Positions 16,876 through 25,530 of a stretch of 38,704 nucleotides of DNA are shown here, piece by piece. This stretch comes from JAKFYM01 sp964612065. Its GTDB lineage: Bacteria; Bdellovibrionota; UBA1018; CAIPTA01. Position 1 is the stretch's first letter; every line of letters starts with the position of its first letter. The stretch covers positions 1-38,704 of the forward strand of contig CAZTCD010000030.1 of assembly GCA_964612065.1 (NCBI GenBank), given 5' to 3'. The position numbers and the translations under genes were made by a program. The notes under the pieces were generated by a model. It was not told the DNA's origin and ran no database searches. It was given only the letters and a program-made list of their open reading frames with translations.

Positions 16876-18348
16876 TTGAAATTCAAAAAAGTTCTCATTC
16901 TCAACCGTGGAGAGATCGCCTGCCGATTGATCCAAGCCTGCCAGGAAATGGGCCTGCTTACCGTAGCGGTTTACAGTGATGTGGATCGTGATGCCAGGCA
17001 TGTGGAACTGGCGGACGAGTCGATTCATCTTCCTGGTACCGCTCCACGAGACACCTACTTGAATCTGGATAAAATCCTTCCCGAAGCCAAAGACCTGGGG
17101 TGCGATGCCGTTCATCCGGGATACGGATTCCTCTCCGAGCGGGCCCATGCGGCAGAAGCCTTCGAGAAGGCGGGCATTGCGTGGGTGGGGCCCAGCCCCC
17201 GCAGCATCCGTCTGCTTGGAGACAAGCTGGAAGCCAAGAAACTTCTCGATAAGTACAAGGTGCCCACGGCTCCCTGGGGCGAGGTGAACCTGAAGGAGCT
17301 TCCGGCCCTCGCCAAGCTGGCGGAGAAGATCGGATATCCGGTACTGCTGAAGGCCGCCAGTGGCGGGGGCGGAAAAGGAATGCGCCTCGTACAGACTCCA
17401 GCGCAGCTGGACGAAGCGGCCGCCAGCGCGGCAAGAGAGGCGCAAGCAAGCTTCGGCGATGCCACCTTGCTGGTAGAGAAATTCATCGAAGAGCCCCGCC
17501 ATATCGAGATTCAGATCCTCGGAGATAACCATGGAGATGTGATGCATTTTGGAGAGCGTGAATGCTCCCTCCAAAGGCGGCACCAGAAAGTGGTGGAAGA
17601 GGCGCCCGCCCCCAATCTTTCGGAAAAAACGAAATTGGCGATTGCGGAAAGTGCCGTAGCCCTGGCGAAGGGCGTTGGCTATTCCAACGCCGGCACAGTG
17701 GAATTTCTCGTGGACAAGAACGAGAATTTTTATTTCCTGGAAGTGAACTCCCGCCTTCAGGTGGAACATTCCGTAACGGAGGCGGTTTGGGGAGTGGATC
17801 TCGTGCAGGCCCAGCTTCGTATTGCGATGGGCGCAAAGCTGAAAGAGCTTTTTCCGGAAGCGCGAAAACCGAGGGGACACGCCATTCAGGCGCGGATATA
17901 TGCCGAAGACTCGTCGAAAGGCTTCGCTCCTTGCCCCGGACTGCTCACGTTAGTGGAGTGGCCGCAAGCGGTTGGCCTCAGAGTGGATACCGGAGTGCGC
18001 ACGGGCTCCTCCATCGGCCTCGACTATGACGCCATGATTGCTAAAATGACGGTAACGGCAGAGAACCGGGAGTGCGCACTTCAGCGTTTGCTCTGGTGCC
18101 TGCGGAACACTCTCCTCTTCGGAACCATCACCAACGTGAATTACCTGCAGGATATTCTCTCGCACCCCAAAGTGATGGCGGGAAAGATGAATGTGAAACT
18201 ATTGGAAAGAGAATTCGGCTCCTGGAGCGATTCTCCTCCCGACGACCTCCTTGCTGCGCATGCTGACGTTCTGCAAAGCGCGAAATCAGCGGCTTCTTCT
18301 CCGGGAGCGGCCAGGAAGGGCTACCCCAGCCCGTGGGAGGCGAAGTGA
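16876..18348 (+). CDS. liuD: methylcrotonyl-CoA carboxylase, biotin carboxylase subunit
   Basis: A 490-residue ATP-grasp enzyme that carboxylates biotin. It shows the N-terminal ILNRGEIACRL and GYGFLSERA, the ATP-binding AASGGGGKGMR, RECSLQRRHQKVVEEAP and FLEVNSRLQVEHSVTE. The last is usually EHPVTE, so Ser replaces a conserved Pro. MCC alpha proteins are usually 650 residues or more with the carrier fused at the end. Here the chain stops after SPWEAK, about where the BT domain would begin, and the biotin carrier is a separate overlapping gene. It starts at TTG, directly after the liuC stop, with GGAGAG five bases upstream. The liuD symbol covers the fused form; this is its N-terminal half. 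Confidence 0.9.
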   Translation: MKFKKVLILNRGEIACRLIQACQEMGLLTVAVYSDVDRDARHVELADESIHLPGTAPRDTYLNLDKILPEAKDLGCDAVHPGYGFLSERAHAAEAFEKAGIAWVGPSPRSIRLLGDKLEAKKLLDKYKVPTAPWGEVNLKELPALAKLAEKIGYPVLLKAASGGGGKGMRLVQTPAQLDEAAASAAREAQASFGDATLLVEKFIEEPRHIEIQILGDNHGDVMHFGERECSLQRRHQKVVEEAPAPNLSEKTKLAIAESAVALAKGVGYSNAGTVEFLVDKNENFYFLEVNSRLQVEHSVTEAVWGVDLVQAQLRIAMGAKLKELFPEARKPRGHAIQARIYAEDSSKGFAPCPGLLTLVEWPQAVGLRVDTGVRTGSSIGLDYDAMIAKMTVTAENRECALQRLLWCLRNTLLFGTITNVNYLQDILSHPKVMAGKMNVKLLEREFGSWSDSPPDDLLAAHADVLQSAKSAASSPGAARKGYPSPWEAK

Positions 18349-18680
18349 ACCCGAGAAGCCAGAAAAGCCGCGATCGGCTGTGGGTTCACTGGAAAGGAAG
18401 GCTTTATTCCCTTCCGGCCGATTTGAAGAAAGCCCGCGCCGCCGGGAGCGAGGAGAGCTCGCAGGAATTGGTGGCACCCTTTTCCTGCAAGGTGCTCAAG
18501 CTTCATGTGGCAGCCGGGCAGGAAGTGAATAAGGGAGATCCGGTGGTAGTGGTGGAAGCCATGAAGATGGAATACTCCTACGCCAGCCCGCGGGATGGAC
18601 GCATCTCCCGTGTGCTCGCCAAAGAGGGCGAAATCCTTCAGGGAGGGCTGCCCTTCGTGGCCTGGGAGGATGACAAATGA
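18345..18680 (+). CDS. methylcrotonyl-CoA carboxylase, biotin carboxyl carrier protein
   Basis: A 111-residue biotinyl domain protein. The last 70 residues form the lipoyl/biotin fold, with Lys74 in VVEAMKMEYS as the biotin attachment site and paired glycine turns (AAGQEVNKGD, KEGEILQGG). The first 40 residues contain WVHWKGRLYSLP, which looks like a remnant or minimal form of the BT linker domain of fused MCC alpha chains. GTG at 18345 is chosen: it follows GGGAGG by four bases and overlaps the biotin carboxylase stop as GTGA, so the two subunits are translationally coupled. A GTG four codons upstream (18333) is the alternative. Confidence 0.85.
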   Translation: MNPRSQKSRDRLWVHWKGRLYSLPADLKKARAAGSEESSQELVAPFSCKVLKLHVAAGQEVNKGDPVVVVEAMKMEYSYASPRDGRISRVLAKEGEILQGGLPFVAWEDDK

Positions 18681-19609
18681 GCGAAACGATCCGGGTGGTG
18701 GAAGTGGGGCCCAGAGATGGCCTGCAGAACGAGCCCCTGATACGCCAGCTTCCCCTCGAGGAGCTAGTAAACCTGCGGGTTCGTTTCATCACGGCTTTGG
18801 CCAACTCGGGATTGATGGACGTGGAAGCCGGCGCCTTTGTGCGGGCCGACAGAGTGCCCCCCATGGCTGGCACTGACTTAGTGCTCAAGAAATTGCAGGC
18901 GGAACACCCTACTCTCTGGAATAGCCGAAGATTCTGGACCCTGGTGCCGAACCAGAAAGGCCTTGAACTTGCGCTTCAGGCAGGCGCCAGGCACATCAGC
19001 ATTTTCACGGCTGCGAGCGACGCCTTCAATCTCAAAAACATCCAAATGACGGTGGACGAAAGCCTGCGGCATTTGCGACCGGTTGTGGAGGAAGCCAGAA
19101 AGAGCGGCCTCTCGGTGCGCGGATACGTGAGCACGGTTTGGGGCTGCCCTTATTCCGGCAAAGTGGATCCACAGCAGGCCATTAAAGTTACCAATGAGCT
19201 GCTGGGAATGGGGGTGGAAGAGATCTCGCTCGGCGATACCATTGGCGTGGCCACACCCCGGCAGGTAGATGAGGTGCTTGATCTCCTTCCAGACAAGTCC
19301 AAACTCGCAGCGCACTTTCATGACACCCGAGGCACCGCCATCGCCAATTGCCTCCATGCAATCGAGCGCGGAGTCAAGACAGTGGACTCCTCCGCGGGCG
19401 GGCTGGGAGGATGCCCCTATGCCAAAGGCGCCTCCGGCAACCTTGCCACCGAAGATCTTCTCTATATGCTGCATGGGATGAGCTTCTCCACCGGCGTGGA
19501 TCTGGAAAAAGTTTGTGAAGCAAGCGCCATGCTTGAGTCTGAGATGCATCTCGCTCTTCCCTCCCGCTACTTCATCGCCTGGAAGGGGCAACGCCTTGGG
19601 CGCGCTTAG
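18677..19609 (+). CDS. liuE: hydroxymethylglutaryl-CoA lyase
   Basis: A 310-residue TIM-barrel lyase of the HMGL/citramalate family. It splits HMG-CoA to acetyl-CoA and acetoacetate, the last step of leucine breakdown. The start VVEVGPRDGLQNE carries the catalytic Arg/Asp, HFHDTRG the metal-binding His pair, and GGLGGCPYAKGASGN the signature loop with the catalytic Cys. Length matches the family (about 300). The gene begins with an ATGA overlap with the biotin carrier gene. The pathway's first enzyme, isovaleryl-CoA dehydrogenase, is not in this operon. The acyl-CoA dehydrogenase at 23544 is one candidate. Confidence 0.93.
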   Translation: MSETIRVVEVGPRDGLQNEPLIRQLPLEELVNLRVRFITALANSGLMDVEAGAFVRADRVPPMAGTDLVLKKLQAEHPTLWNSRRFWTLVPNQKGLELALQAGARHISIFTAASDAFNLKNIQMTVDESLRHLRPVVEEARKSGLSVRGYVSTVWGCPYSGKVDPQQAIKVTNELLGMGVEEISLGDTIGVATPRQVDEVLDLLPDKSKLAAHFHDTRGTAIANCLHAIERGVKTVDSSAGGLGGCPYAKGASGNLATEDLLYMLHGMSFSTGVDLEKVCEASAMLESEMHLALPSRYFIAWKGQRLGRA

Positions 19610-20564
19610 CCTTCTGATCCTGTTTTCCGGAAGCCTCGCCTCCGCCGCCAGCGGGGAGATGTTCGCCGAGCTTTTTGCCCCTCCGGGTGCGGCCCAGAGA
19701 AGCAGAGCTGCCCTGGAGTTCAGGCAATACGGTGAATCCGAAGTGAAGCTCAATCAAACCAAGTTCGATGCCAGCCTGCCACTGGCCAGAAATGAAAGCG
19801 GCTCCTGGAGGGCTCACGCCCAGGCGGACTACGACGCAATTGAAACCAGCGGTGGCTCAACACGATTCTCCAACGGCCGCCTCATGCCGAATCGCCTATG
19901 GGACATCGGAGCCGGCTTTTCCCATGCCCGAAACCTCGAGGACGGAAAAGTGGCAGGAGGAAGCCTCACGATCCACTCTCCTTCGGACCGCCCTTTTGGC
20001 AGAGCGAGGGATTACGGCTTCAACCTGAACCTAAGCTTGAAACTGCCTCAGGAGAATGAAAGCGCCTGGATCTTGTTTCTATCCGCCTCCAATACGCGCG
20101 GCTTCCTGAATTACTTCCCCTTGCCAGGAGCGGCCTATGCGTTCAAAGCGAACGATCGCTTGCGCCTGGTTCTGGGCGTGCCCTTTGTTCTCGCCCTTTG
20201 GACGCCCGCGGATGCGGTGACCGTTCTGTTCTCCTACTTCCCGCTGAGAAATGCCGAGGCCCGGATCGGGCTCGGAAAACGAAGAGGGCTTTCCGGATAT
20301 CTGCTGGCTCGCTTCCGCACACGAAACTTCCGGTTGCACGACCGTCCCAGCAGTGAGGAGAGATTGTTTCAGGAAGACGGTCTCGCCCAGGCAGGCATTC
20401 AGTTTCCTCTTTTAGGCCCGGCACTCTCCCTGGAAACGGGAGCCGCCTATGCGTTTGAACGGCGTTATTATCTGGCAGAAAAACAGACCCAAAGGAGCTC
20501 GGCCCCCACCCTGAAGCCGGCTCCGGTCGCGATCGGCTTCGCCAAGCTGAACGCCATCTTTTAA
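19596..20564 (+). CDS. predicted outer-membrane beta-barrel protein (possibly DUF6268)
   Basis: A 322-residue protein with a signal peptide (LGALSLLILFSGSLASAASG) and amphipathic strands to the end, for example YGFNLNLSLKLP and AGIQFPLLGPALSLETGAAYAFE. The stretch FLNYFPLPGAAYAF and LRLVLGVPF resembles the DUF6268 outer-membrane family as I remember it; this is uncertain. The frame is open from an ATG at 19515, inside liuE, but TTG at 19596 with AAGGGG upstream gives a clean signal peptide and only a 14-base overlap, so I start there. Its place at the end of the liu operon could mean a role in substrate uptake, or simple read-through. Confidence 0.6.
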   Translation: MGALSLLILFSGSLASAASGEMFAELFAPPGAAQRSRAALEFRQYGESEVKLNQTKFDASLPLARNESGSWRAHAQADYDAIETSGGSTRFSNGRLMPNRLWDIGAGFSHARNLEDGKVAGGSLTIHSPSDRPFGRARDYGFNLNLSLKLPQENESAWILFLSASNTRGFLNYFPLPGAAYAFKANDRLRLVLGVPFVLALWTPADAVTVLFSYFPLRNAEARIGLGKRRGLSGYLLARFRTRNFRLHDRPSSEERLFQEDGLAQAGIQFPLLGPALSLETGAAYAFERRYYLAEKQTQRSSAPTLKPAPVAIGFAKLNAIF

Positions 20565-20602
20565 TCTCTTAAAGAGCCTTAAATCATTAACTTTTTCCAT
20601 TG

Positions 20603-20631
20603 TTGACTCATAGAGTCAATGATCGTAAATT
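20603..20631 (+). promoter_or_regulatory. promoter with overlapping palindrome for the small lipoprotein gene
   Basis: TTGACT (20603-20608) and TAAATT (20626-20631) are 17 bases apart. The -35 box and half of the spacer form a perfect palindrome, TTGACTC-ATA-GAGTCAA (20603-20619), that could be an operator. With flanking CATTG and CAATG it may instead act as a hairpin ending the liu operon. Confidence 0.5.
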
Positions 20632-20668
20632 GCGGGCCTGATTTGTCTCGAATTTCTATAGGTGCCTT

Positions 20669-21151
20669 ATGCGATTTATTGCCCTTTTTTGCGGCCTCTT
20701 TCTCCTCCTTTCGAGCTGTGGCTCCGACAATTCCTCCAGCCCTTCCCCTTCGGCGCAAGGCTCCGGATCTCAGGCTGTTATCGTCAACTGCCCCCGGCTG
20801 AATGGCACCTATTCCCGCCGCATTACCACCAATAAGGAAAATGGAGAGGTGGAGGAACAGGTGGAGTCGATCCAGCTCGCCACCAAAGTGGAGAACGGCA
20901 CCTTCCATTACAGCTTCAGTGATCATGGCCGTTTTCTCCAAGCAGATGGACAGCTGAAAGAAATCGAATCCGAAGGCCAGGAGGGCGAGATCCAGGTGAG
21001 CTGCAACGAAAGCTCGGTAACCCTGATGATGAAGCAGGAAGACCAGGATGCGATCACGTTGAAGTATACGACGATCGATGCCACTCAGATCAAAGTGGAA
21101 AGCTCGAGCGAGGCAGCCGGCCCTACGGGCACCTTCAAGTTAGAACAGTAA
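20669..21151 (+). CDS. small lipoprotein of unknown function
   Basis: A 160-residue lipoprotein with a short signal peptide and lipobox LSSC (Cys17), then a Ser-rich linker and a compact domain with two Cys (NCPRLNGTYSRR and QVSCNESSV) that may form a disulfide. The domain alternates strands (GTYSRRITT, GTFHYSFSDHGRFL, ITLKYTTID, TGTFKLEQ) and looks like a lipocalin-type or META-like sandwich, but I cannot name it. It stands alone between two catabolic operons, and its 3' end faces the cobalamin-subunit gene 24 bases away. Confidence 0.7.
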   Translation: MRFIALFCGLFLLLSSCGSDNSSSPSPSAQGSGSQAVIVNCPRLNGTYSRRITTNKENGEVEEQVESIQLATKVENGTFHYSFSDHGRFLQADGQLKEIESEGQEGEIQVSCNESSVTLMMKQEDQDAITLKYTTIDATQIKVESSSEAAGPTGTFKLEQ

Positions 21152-21175
21152 AGAAAGAAGCTTCGGCCGAACAGC

Positions 21176-21829
21176 CTAGCCCTTGGGCTTCACGTGCCCG
21201 CGCACATAGCTGATGATGCTATCCACCGAAGTGCCGGGAGTGAATACCATCGATACCCCGGACTTTTTCAGAAACTCGAAATCACTTTCCGGGATGATCC
21301 CGCCCACGAGAATCAGCATATCCTCGCCCACATTCACGCCCTGGGAGCGCAGGTGTTTGATCACCTCGGGCACCAGATGGTTGTGGGCACCCGACAAGAT
21401 GGAAAGGCCGACTACGTCCACGTCTTCCTGGATCGCGGTGTTCACGATCATCTCGGGGGTTTGGTGGAGGCCGGTATAAACCACTTCAAAGCCCGCATCG
21501 CGGCAGGCCCGGGCGATCACTTTCGCTCCTCTATCATGGCCATCGAGCCCGGCTTTACCGATCAGAATCCTGATCTGCCCGCCCTCTCTCTCGATCACGG
21601 GAGAGGAGCCGAAAACCTGCGCGGCATCCAGCTTCACTTTCTTTTTAGGAGCAGCCTTGGAGCCAGCTGAGCCGGAGGCTTTCTTTCTGGAAGGTTTCCG
21701 AGCCGGAGCTTTTTTGGAAGACGCTTTCTTGCCTGCTTTTTTTGAGGCTTTCTTTACGGCTTTTTTTCCGCTCTTCTTGCCCTGCTTTTTAGACTTCGCC
21801 TTCGCTGCTTTTTTCTTTTTCTTCGCCAT
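21176..21829 (-). CDS. methylmalonyl-CoA mutase, cobalamin-binding subunit with lysine-rich N-terminal tail
   Basis: A 217-residue protein. From about residue 83 it is the B12-binding domain: GKAGLDGHDRG with cobalt ligand His98, then ILSGAHNHLVPEV and ILVGGIIPE. It would bind adenosylcobalamin and complete the mutase encoded directly upstream. Such small subunits are usually 130-140 residues. The extra N terminus (1-66) has 29 lysines and many Ala/Ser in KKA/KKS repeats, like histone H1 or bacterial HctB-type tails. The reading frame is continuous and ATG has AGGA upstream, so the tail is real unless a later start is used; no Met follows before the domain. Its purpose is unknown. Confidence 0.88.
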   Translation of the reverse strand: MAKKKKKAAKAKSKKQGKKSGKKAVKKASKKAGKKASSKKAPARKPSRKKASGSAGSKAAPKKKVKLDAAQVFGSSPVIEREGGQIRILIGKAGLDGHDRGAKVIARACRDAGFEVVYTGLHQTPEMIVNTAIQEDVDVVGLSILSGAHNHLVPEVIKHLRSQGVNVGEDMLILVGGIIPESDFEFLKKSGVSMVFTPGTSVDSIISYVRGHVKPKG

Positions 21830-21843
21830 ATTGGTCCTAAATC

Positions 21844-23529
21844 CTAGTAAGTGGCCGGATCTTTATAAACACCATAAACTTCGCGGAAGACATCGCAGAT
21901 CTCTCCCACCGAGGCATAGCACTTCACCGCCTCCAAAATGGAGGGCATCAGGTTTTTATCAGCCTTGGCATCAGCCGCGATCTTGCGGAGGGCTTGGGCC
22001 AGCTTGTCCTTATTCCTCTTCTGCTTGGTCTTCTTCACGAACGAGATCTGCTCGTCTTCCTTCTCCTGATCGATCTTGAGAAGAGGAATCTCGGTATCGT
22101 CTGCATCCACGAACTTGTTCACTCCTACGATCACCTTTTCCTTGCGATCCAGCTGCTGCTGGAAGCGGTAAGCGGCCGCGGAGATTTCCTTCTGGGGAAA
22201 GCCTTCGTCGATAGCGCCGATCATGCCGCCAAGCTCGTAGATTTTTCCGATATAAGAGAGTGCCTCCCGCTCGATCTTCGAGGTGAGGTGCTCCACGAAA
22301 TAAGAACCACCGAGAGGATCCACCGTATTGGCCACTCCGCTCTCTTCCGCGATGATCTGCTGGGTGCGCAGAGCCACCTTCACGGCCGGCTCGGTAGGAA
22401 GGGCCAAGGTTTCGTCCATGGAATTGGTATGGAGGGAATTGGTGCCTCCGAGAATGGCCGCCAATGCCTGGATGGTCACGCGGGCCACGTTATTCACGGG
22501 CTCCTGAGCCGTTAGAGAAACTCCCGCAGTCAGGGCATGCGTGCGAAGCATCCAGGAGCGCGGATTCTTGGCCTTGAACCGTTCCTTCATTTCCCGAGCC
22601 CAGATTCTGCGCGCCGCACGGAACTTCGCGATCTCTTCAAAGAAATCGTTATGCACATCGAAGAAGAAGGAAAGTCGGGGGGCAAATTCGTCCACATCGA
22701 GGCCGCGGGCGATCGCGTCTTCCACATAAGCCAGGCCATCGGCCAGGGTGAAGGCCAGCTCCTGGGCCGCCGTGGCTCCCGCTTCCCGGATGTGATAGCC
22801 GGAAATCGAGATGGAATTCCAACGGGGCAACTCGTGAGTACAGAACTCCACCATATCCGTAACGAGCTTCACGCTCGGACGGGGCGGGCAGATCCACTCT
22901 TTCTGGGCAATAAACTCTTTGAGCATATCGGCCTGGATGGTACCGCCGAGCTTTTTGCGATCGATGCCCCGCTGATCCGCCAGCGCCACATACATGGCGA
23001 GAAGCACGATGGCGGGGGCGTTGATGGTCATTGAAGTGGTAACCTCATCGAGGGGGATTCCTTCAAAGAGGATTTCCATATCGGCGAGGGTGGTTACATT
23101 CACGCCCTCGCGGCCCACTTCTCCACGGGCAAGCTTATGATCGGCATCGTAGCCCATCAAGGTGGGCATATCGAAGGCCGTGGAAAGGCCCATCATTCCC
23201 TGGGACAGCAGGTATTTGAATCTTTTGTTGGTGTCTTTCGGAGTGCCGAAGCCCGCGAACTGCCGCATGGTCCAAAGCTTTCCGCGGTACATATCGGGCT
23301 GCACGCCTCGGGTGTAGGGGTACTGCCCGGGAAAGCCGATATCCTCGAGAGGATCGATGCCTTCAAGATGGGAGGGCCCTGCTACCACGGGCACTTCCAT
23401 ATCGGAAATCGTGGTGAAGTTGCGGCCCTCATAAGCCTTGGCGTTTTTCTGGAGCTGGGGCTCAAGAGTGGTCTTGCGCCATTCGGCTTCGGCCGCTAAC
23501 ACCCTTTTCTTATCGTCCATAGTCTCCAT
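21844..23529 (-). CDS. methylmalonyl-CoA mutase, catalytic subunit
   Basis: A 561-residue TIM-barrel subunit that interconverts methylmalonyl-CoA and succinyl-CoA. Signatures are GQYPYTRGVQPDMYRGKLWTM near residue 70, GLSTAFDMPTLMGYD and NSISISGYHIREAG with the catalytic His, and GGTNSLHTNSMDE. Without a B12 domain it is the split (archaeal or two-gene) type; the B12 subunit is the next gene, 14 bases on. The ATG at 23529 has GGAGGTGA upstream overlapping the acyl-CoA dehydrogenase stop. Isobutyryl-CoA mutase is an alternative because the two families share this layout. I prefer methylmalonyl-CoA mutase. No MeaB chaperone gene is nearby. Confidence 0.88.
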   Translation of the reverse strand: METMDDKKRVLAAEAEWRKTTLEPQLQKNAKAYEGRNFTTISDMEVPVVAGPSHLEGIDPLEDIGFPGQYPYTRGVQPDMYRGKLWTMRQFAGFGTPKDTNKRFKYLLSQGMMGLSTAFDMPTLMGYDADHKLARGEVGREGVNVTTLADMEILFEGIPLDEVTTSMTINAPAIVLLAMYVALADQRGIDRKKLGGTIQADMLKEFIAQKEWICPPRPSVKLVTDMVEFCTHELPRWNSISISGYHIREAGATAAQELAFTLADGLAYVEDAIARGLDVDEFAPRLSFFFDVHNDFFEEIAKFRAARRIWAREMKERFKAKNPRSWMLRTHALTAGVSLTAQEPVNNVARVTIQALAAILGGTNSLHTNSMDETLALPTEPAVKVALRTQQIIAEESGVANTVDPLGGSYFVEHLTSKIEREALSYIGKIYELGGMIGAIDEGFPQKEISAAAYRFQQQLDRKEKVIVGVNKFVDADDTEIPLLKIDQEKEDEQISFVKKTKQKRNKDKLAQALRKIAADAKADKNLMPSILEAVKCYASVGEICDVFREVYGVYKDPATY

Positions 23530-23543
23530 CCGCTCACCTCCGG

Positions 23544-24701
23544 TCAGTTGGGATTTGCAAGCTCGGCGGCGGCAATCACAAGCCGCTGGATCTCGCTGGT
23601 GCCTTCGTAAATTTCGGTGATCCGCTGGTCACGATAGTGGCGCTCCACCGGATACTCGTTCACGTAGCCATAACCGCCATGGATCTGCAGTGCTTTATCG
23701 CAGATGAAGTTGGCAGCTTCAGAAGCATAAAGCTTGGCCATAGCGGCTTCTCTGGTGAACTTTTCGCCTTTGTCCTGCATCACGGCGGCACGCCATACGA
23801 GAAGGCGGGCAGCGTCGAGACGGGTGGCCATATCCGCAAACATGAACTGAATTCCCTGGTGTTTGGCAATCGGCTTACCGAAAGTTTCGCGCTCATGGGC
23901 AAAACGCTTGGCGGCGTCAATGGCAGCACGCGCGATACCGAGAGCCTGGGAAGCAATGCCGATGCGACCACCATCGAGGGTGCTCATCGCGATCTTGAAG
24001 CCATCGCCCTCTTTACCAAGCATATTCGCGGCGGGAACTTTACAGTTCTCGAACACAAGCTGCGAAGTGCCTGAGCCCCGGATGCCCAGCTTATGCTCCA
24101 CCTTGCCCACGGAAAATCCGGGAGTGCCTTTCTCGACCACGAAAGCGCAAACGCCTTTGTGCTTCAGCTCGGTGGAAAGCGTGGTGAAAAGAATGGTGGT
24201 ATCGGCTTCCGGGCCATTGGTGATCCAGTTCTTCGTGCCGTTGATCACGTAATGATCGCCCTGCTTCACTGAGGTGCAGATCAATGCTCCTGCATCGGAG
24301 CCGGAGCCGGGCTCGGAAAGAGCAAAAGCTCCGAGCTTTTCTCCACGGGCCATGGGAGCCAGCCACTTTTTGTTCTGCTCGGCGCTGGCCCATTTTTTCA
24401 TGGGGCCGCAAGCAAGAGAGTTATGCGCGGAGAAGATCACGCCCACGGAAGCGCAGGCGGCATTGAGCTCCTCGCCTACCAAAGCATAAGTGAGATAATC
24501 GAGGCCGGCGCCATCATACTCGGTGGGTACGTTCAGGCCCATCAGGCCCATGGCCCCCATCTGCTTGATCAGATCGGCGGGAAACTCACCCGTTTGATCG
24601 GTATGCGCGGCTTTCGGGGCGATTTCGTTTTTCGCGAAATCCCGCACCTGATCCACGATCATTTTTTGCTCTTCACTGAGTTCGAGAATGCCTAGGTTCA
24701 T
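23544..24701 (-). CDS. acyl-CoA dehydrogenase, short-chain type
   Basis: A 385-residue FAD enzyme that introduces the alpha-beta double bond in acyl-CoA. FAD/substrate motifs GAFALSEPGSGSDAG and KNWITNGPEADTTILFT are present, and the catalytic Glu is in RDQRITEIYEGTSEIQR near the C terminus, as in butyryl-CoA dehydrogenases. The frame is open 29 codons upstream to 24788, inside the preceding hydratase gene; the ATG at 24699-24701 starts where family members start (MNLGILELSEEQKM). Four bases separate it from the hydratase stop. Substrate could be short fatty acyl, isobutyryl or isovaleryl-CoA. Neighbouring liu genes lack their own dehydrogenase. Confidence 0.9.
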   Translation of the reverse strand: MNLGILELSEEQKMIVDQVRDFAKNEIAPKAAHTDQTGEFPADLIKQMGAMGLMGLNVPTEYDGAGLDYLTYALVGEELNAACASVGVIFSAHNSLACGPMKKWASAEQNKKWLAPMARGEKLGAFALSEPGSGSDAGALICTSVKQGDHYVINGTKNWITNGPEADTTILFTTLSTELKHKGVCAFVVEKGTPGFSVGKVEHKLGIRGSGTSQLVFENCKVPAANMLGKEGDGFKIAMSTLDGGRIGIASQALGIARAAIDAAKRFAHERETFGKPIAKHQGIQFMFADMATRLDAARLLVWRAAVMQDKGEKFTREAAMAKLYASEAANFICDKALQIHGGYGYVNEYPVERHYRDQRITEIYEGTSEIQRLVIAAAELANPN

Positions 24702-24705
24702 TGAT

Positions 24706-25530
24706 TCATTCGCCTTTGAAAGTGGGTTTCCGTTTTTCCGCGAAGGCTCCCATGCCTTCACGCTGGTCGTAGGATCCGAAGATGCCACCGAACATCAAGG
24801 CTTCTTCACGGAGAGCCTGGTCGATCGGCAAAGTATAGATCTGGTTCATCAATCTCTTGGAGCGGGCCACGGCCATGGGAGAATTCCTGCGGATCTCTTC
24901 CGCCACCTCTTTGGCTTTGGCCATCAGGCCCGCCAAGGGAACCACCGCATTGGCGAGGCCGATGCGAAGAGCCTCATCGGCTTTGATCTTTCGACCTGTA
25001 TAGATGAGCTCGCGGGCTCTGGGCTGCCCCACGAAGCGCGCCAGGCGCACGGAGCCGCCGAAGCCCGGGATGATTCCGAGAGCCACTTCCGGCTGGCCGA
25101 ATACCGCGTTCTCCGAGGCCAGAATGAAATCGCAGGAGATCGCGAACTCACAGCCGCCCCCCAGAGCAAAACCGTTCACGGCCGCAATCACCGGCTGGGG
25201 AAGAAGCTCTATCGCACGAGTTACCGCCTGGCCCAGACGGGCGAAGGCTTCACCGTCTTCGAAGCCCTTATCCTTCATTTCAAGAATATCCGCTCCCGCC
25301 ACGAAGCTCTTCTCTCCGCTGCCGGTGAGGATCACCACATCCACCCGCTCGCCGGAAATCTCCGCTCCTTCACGAGCAGCCGCGTGGTGCTCAATCCAGA
25401 CAAGCGCAGAACGAAGCTCCTTGAGAGTGGCTTCGTTCAAGGCATTGAGGGCTTTGGGGCGGTTAAAGGTAAGAGTGGCAATGCCACCCGAAACCTCGAG
25501 CAGCAGGTTTTCGAACTTCGGCAGGCTCAT
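24706..25530 (-). CDS. enoyl-CoA hydratase (crotonase)
   Basis: A 274-residue hydratase that adds water to trans-2-enoyl-CoA. It has LTFNRPKALNALNEATL, the oxyanion loop KSFVAGADILEMK, GFALGGGCEFAISCDFILA and FGQPEVALGIIPGFGG with the two catalytic Glu positions. The GADI form is that of fatty-acid crotonases and differs from the LiuC-like gene at 16051. It abuts the 3-hydroxyacyl-CoA dehydrogenase: that stop is immediately followed by this ATG. These two genes and the dehydrogenase after them form a beta-oxidation set. Confidence 0.92.
   Translation of the reverse strand: MSLPKFENLLLEVSGGIATLTFNRPKALNALNEATLKELRSALVWIEHHAAAREGAEISGERVDVVILTGSGEKSFVAGADILEMKDKGFEDGEAFARLGQAVTRAIELLPQPVIAAVNGFALGGGCEFAISCDFILASENAVFGQPEVALGIIPGFGGSVRLARFVGQPRARELIYTGRKIKADEALRIGLANAVVPLAGLMAKAKEVAEEIRRNSPMAVARSKRLMNQIYTLPIDQALREEALMFGGIFGSYDQREGMGAFAEKRKPTFKGE

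Noticed and set aside
16876..18680. Frameshift in a single biotin carboxylase-carrier gene
   Set aside because: The overlap is a clean GTGA with a good ribosome binding site before the second start, typical of true coupling. A sequencing error cannot be fully excluded without reads.
21176..21829. Lysine-rich tail as a frameshift or separate gene
   Set aside because: The frame is continuous from a proper ribosome binding site and ATG, and no other start precedes the B12 domain.
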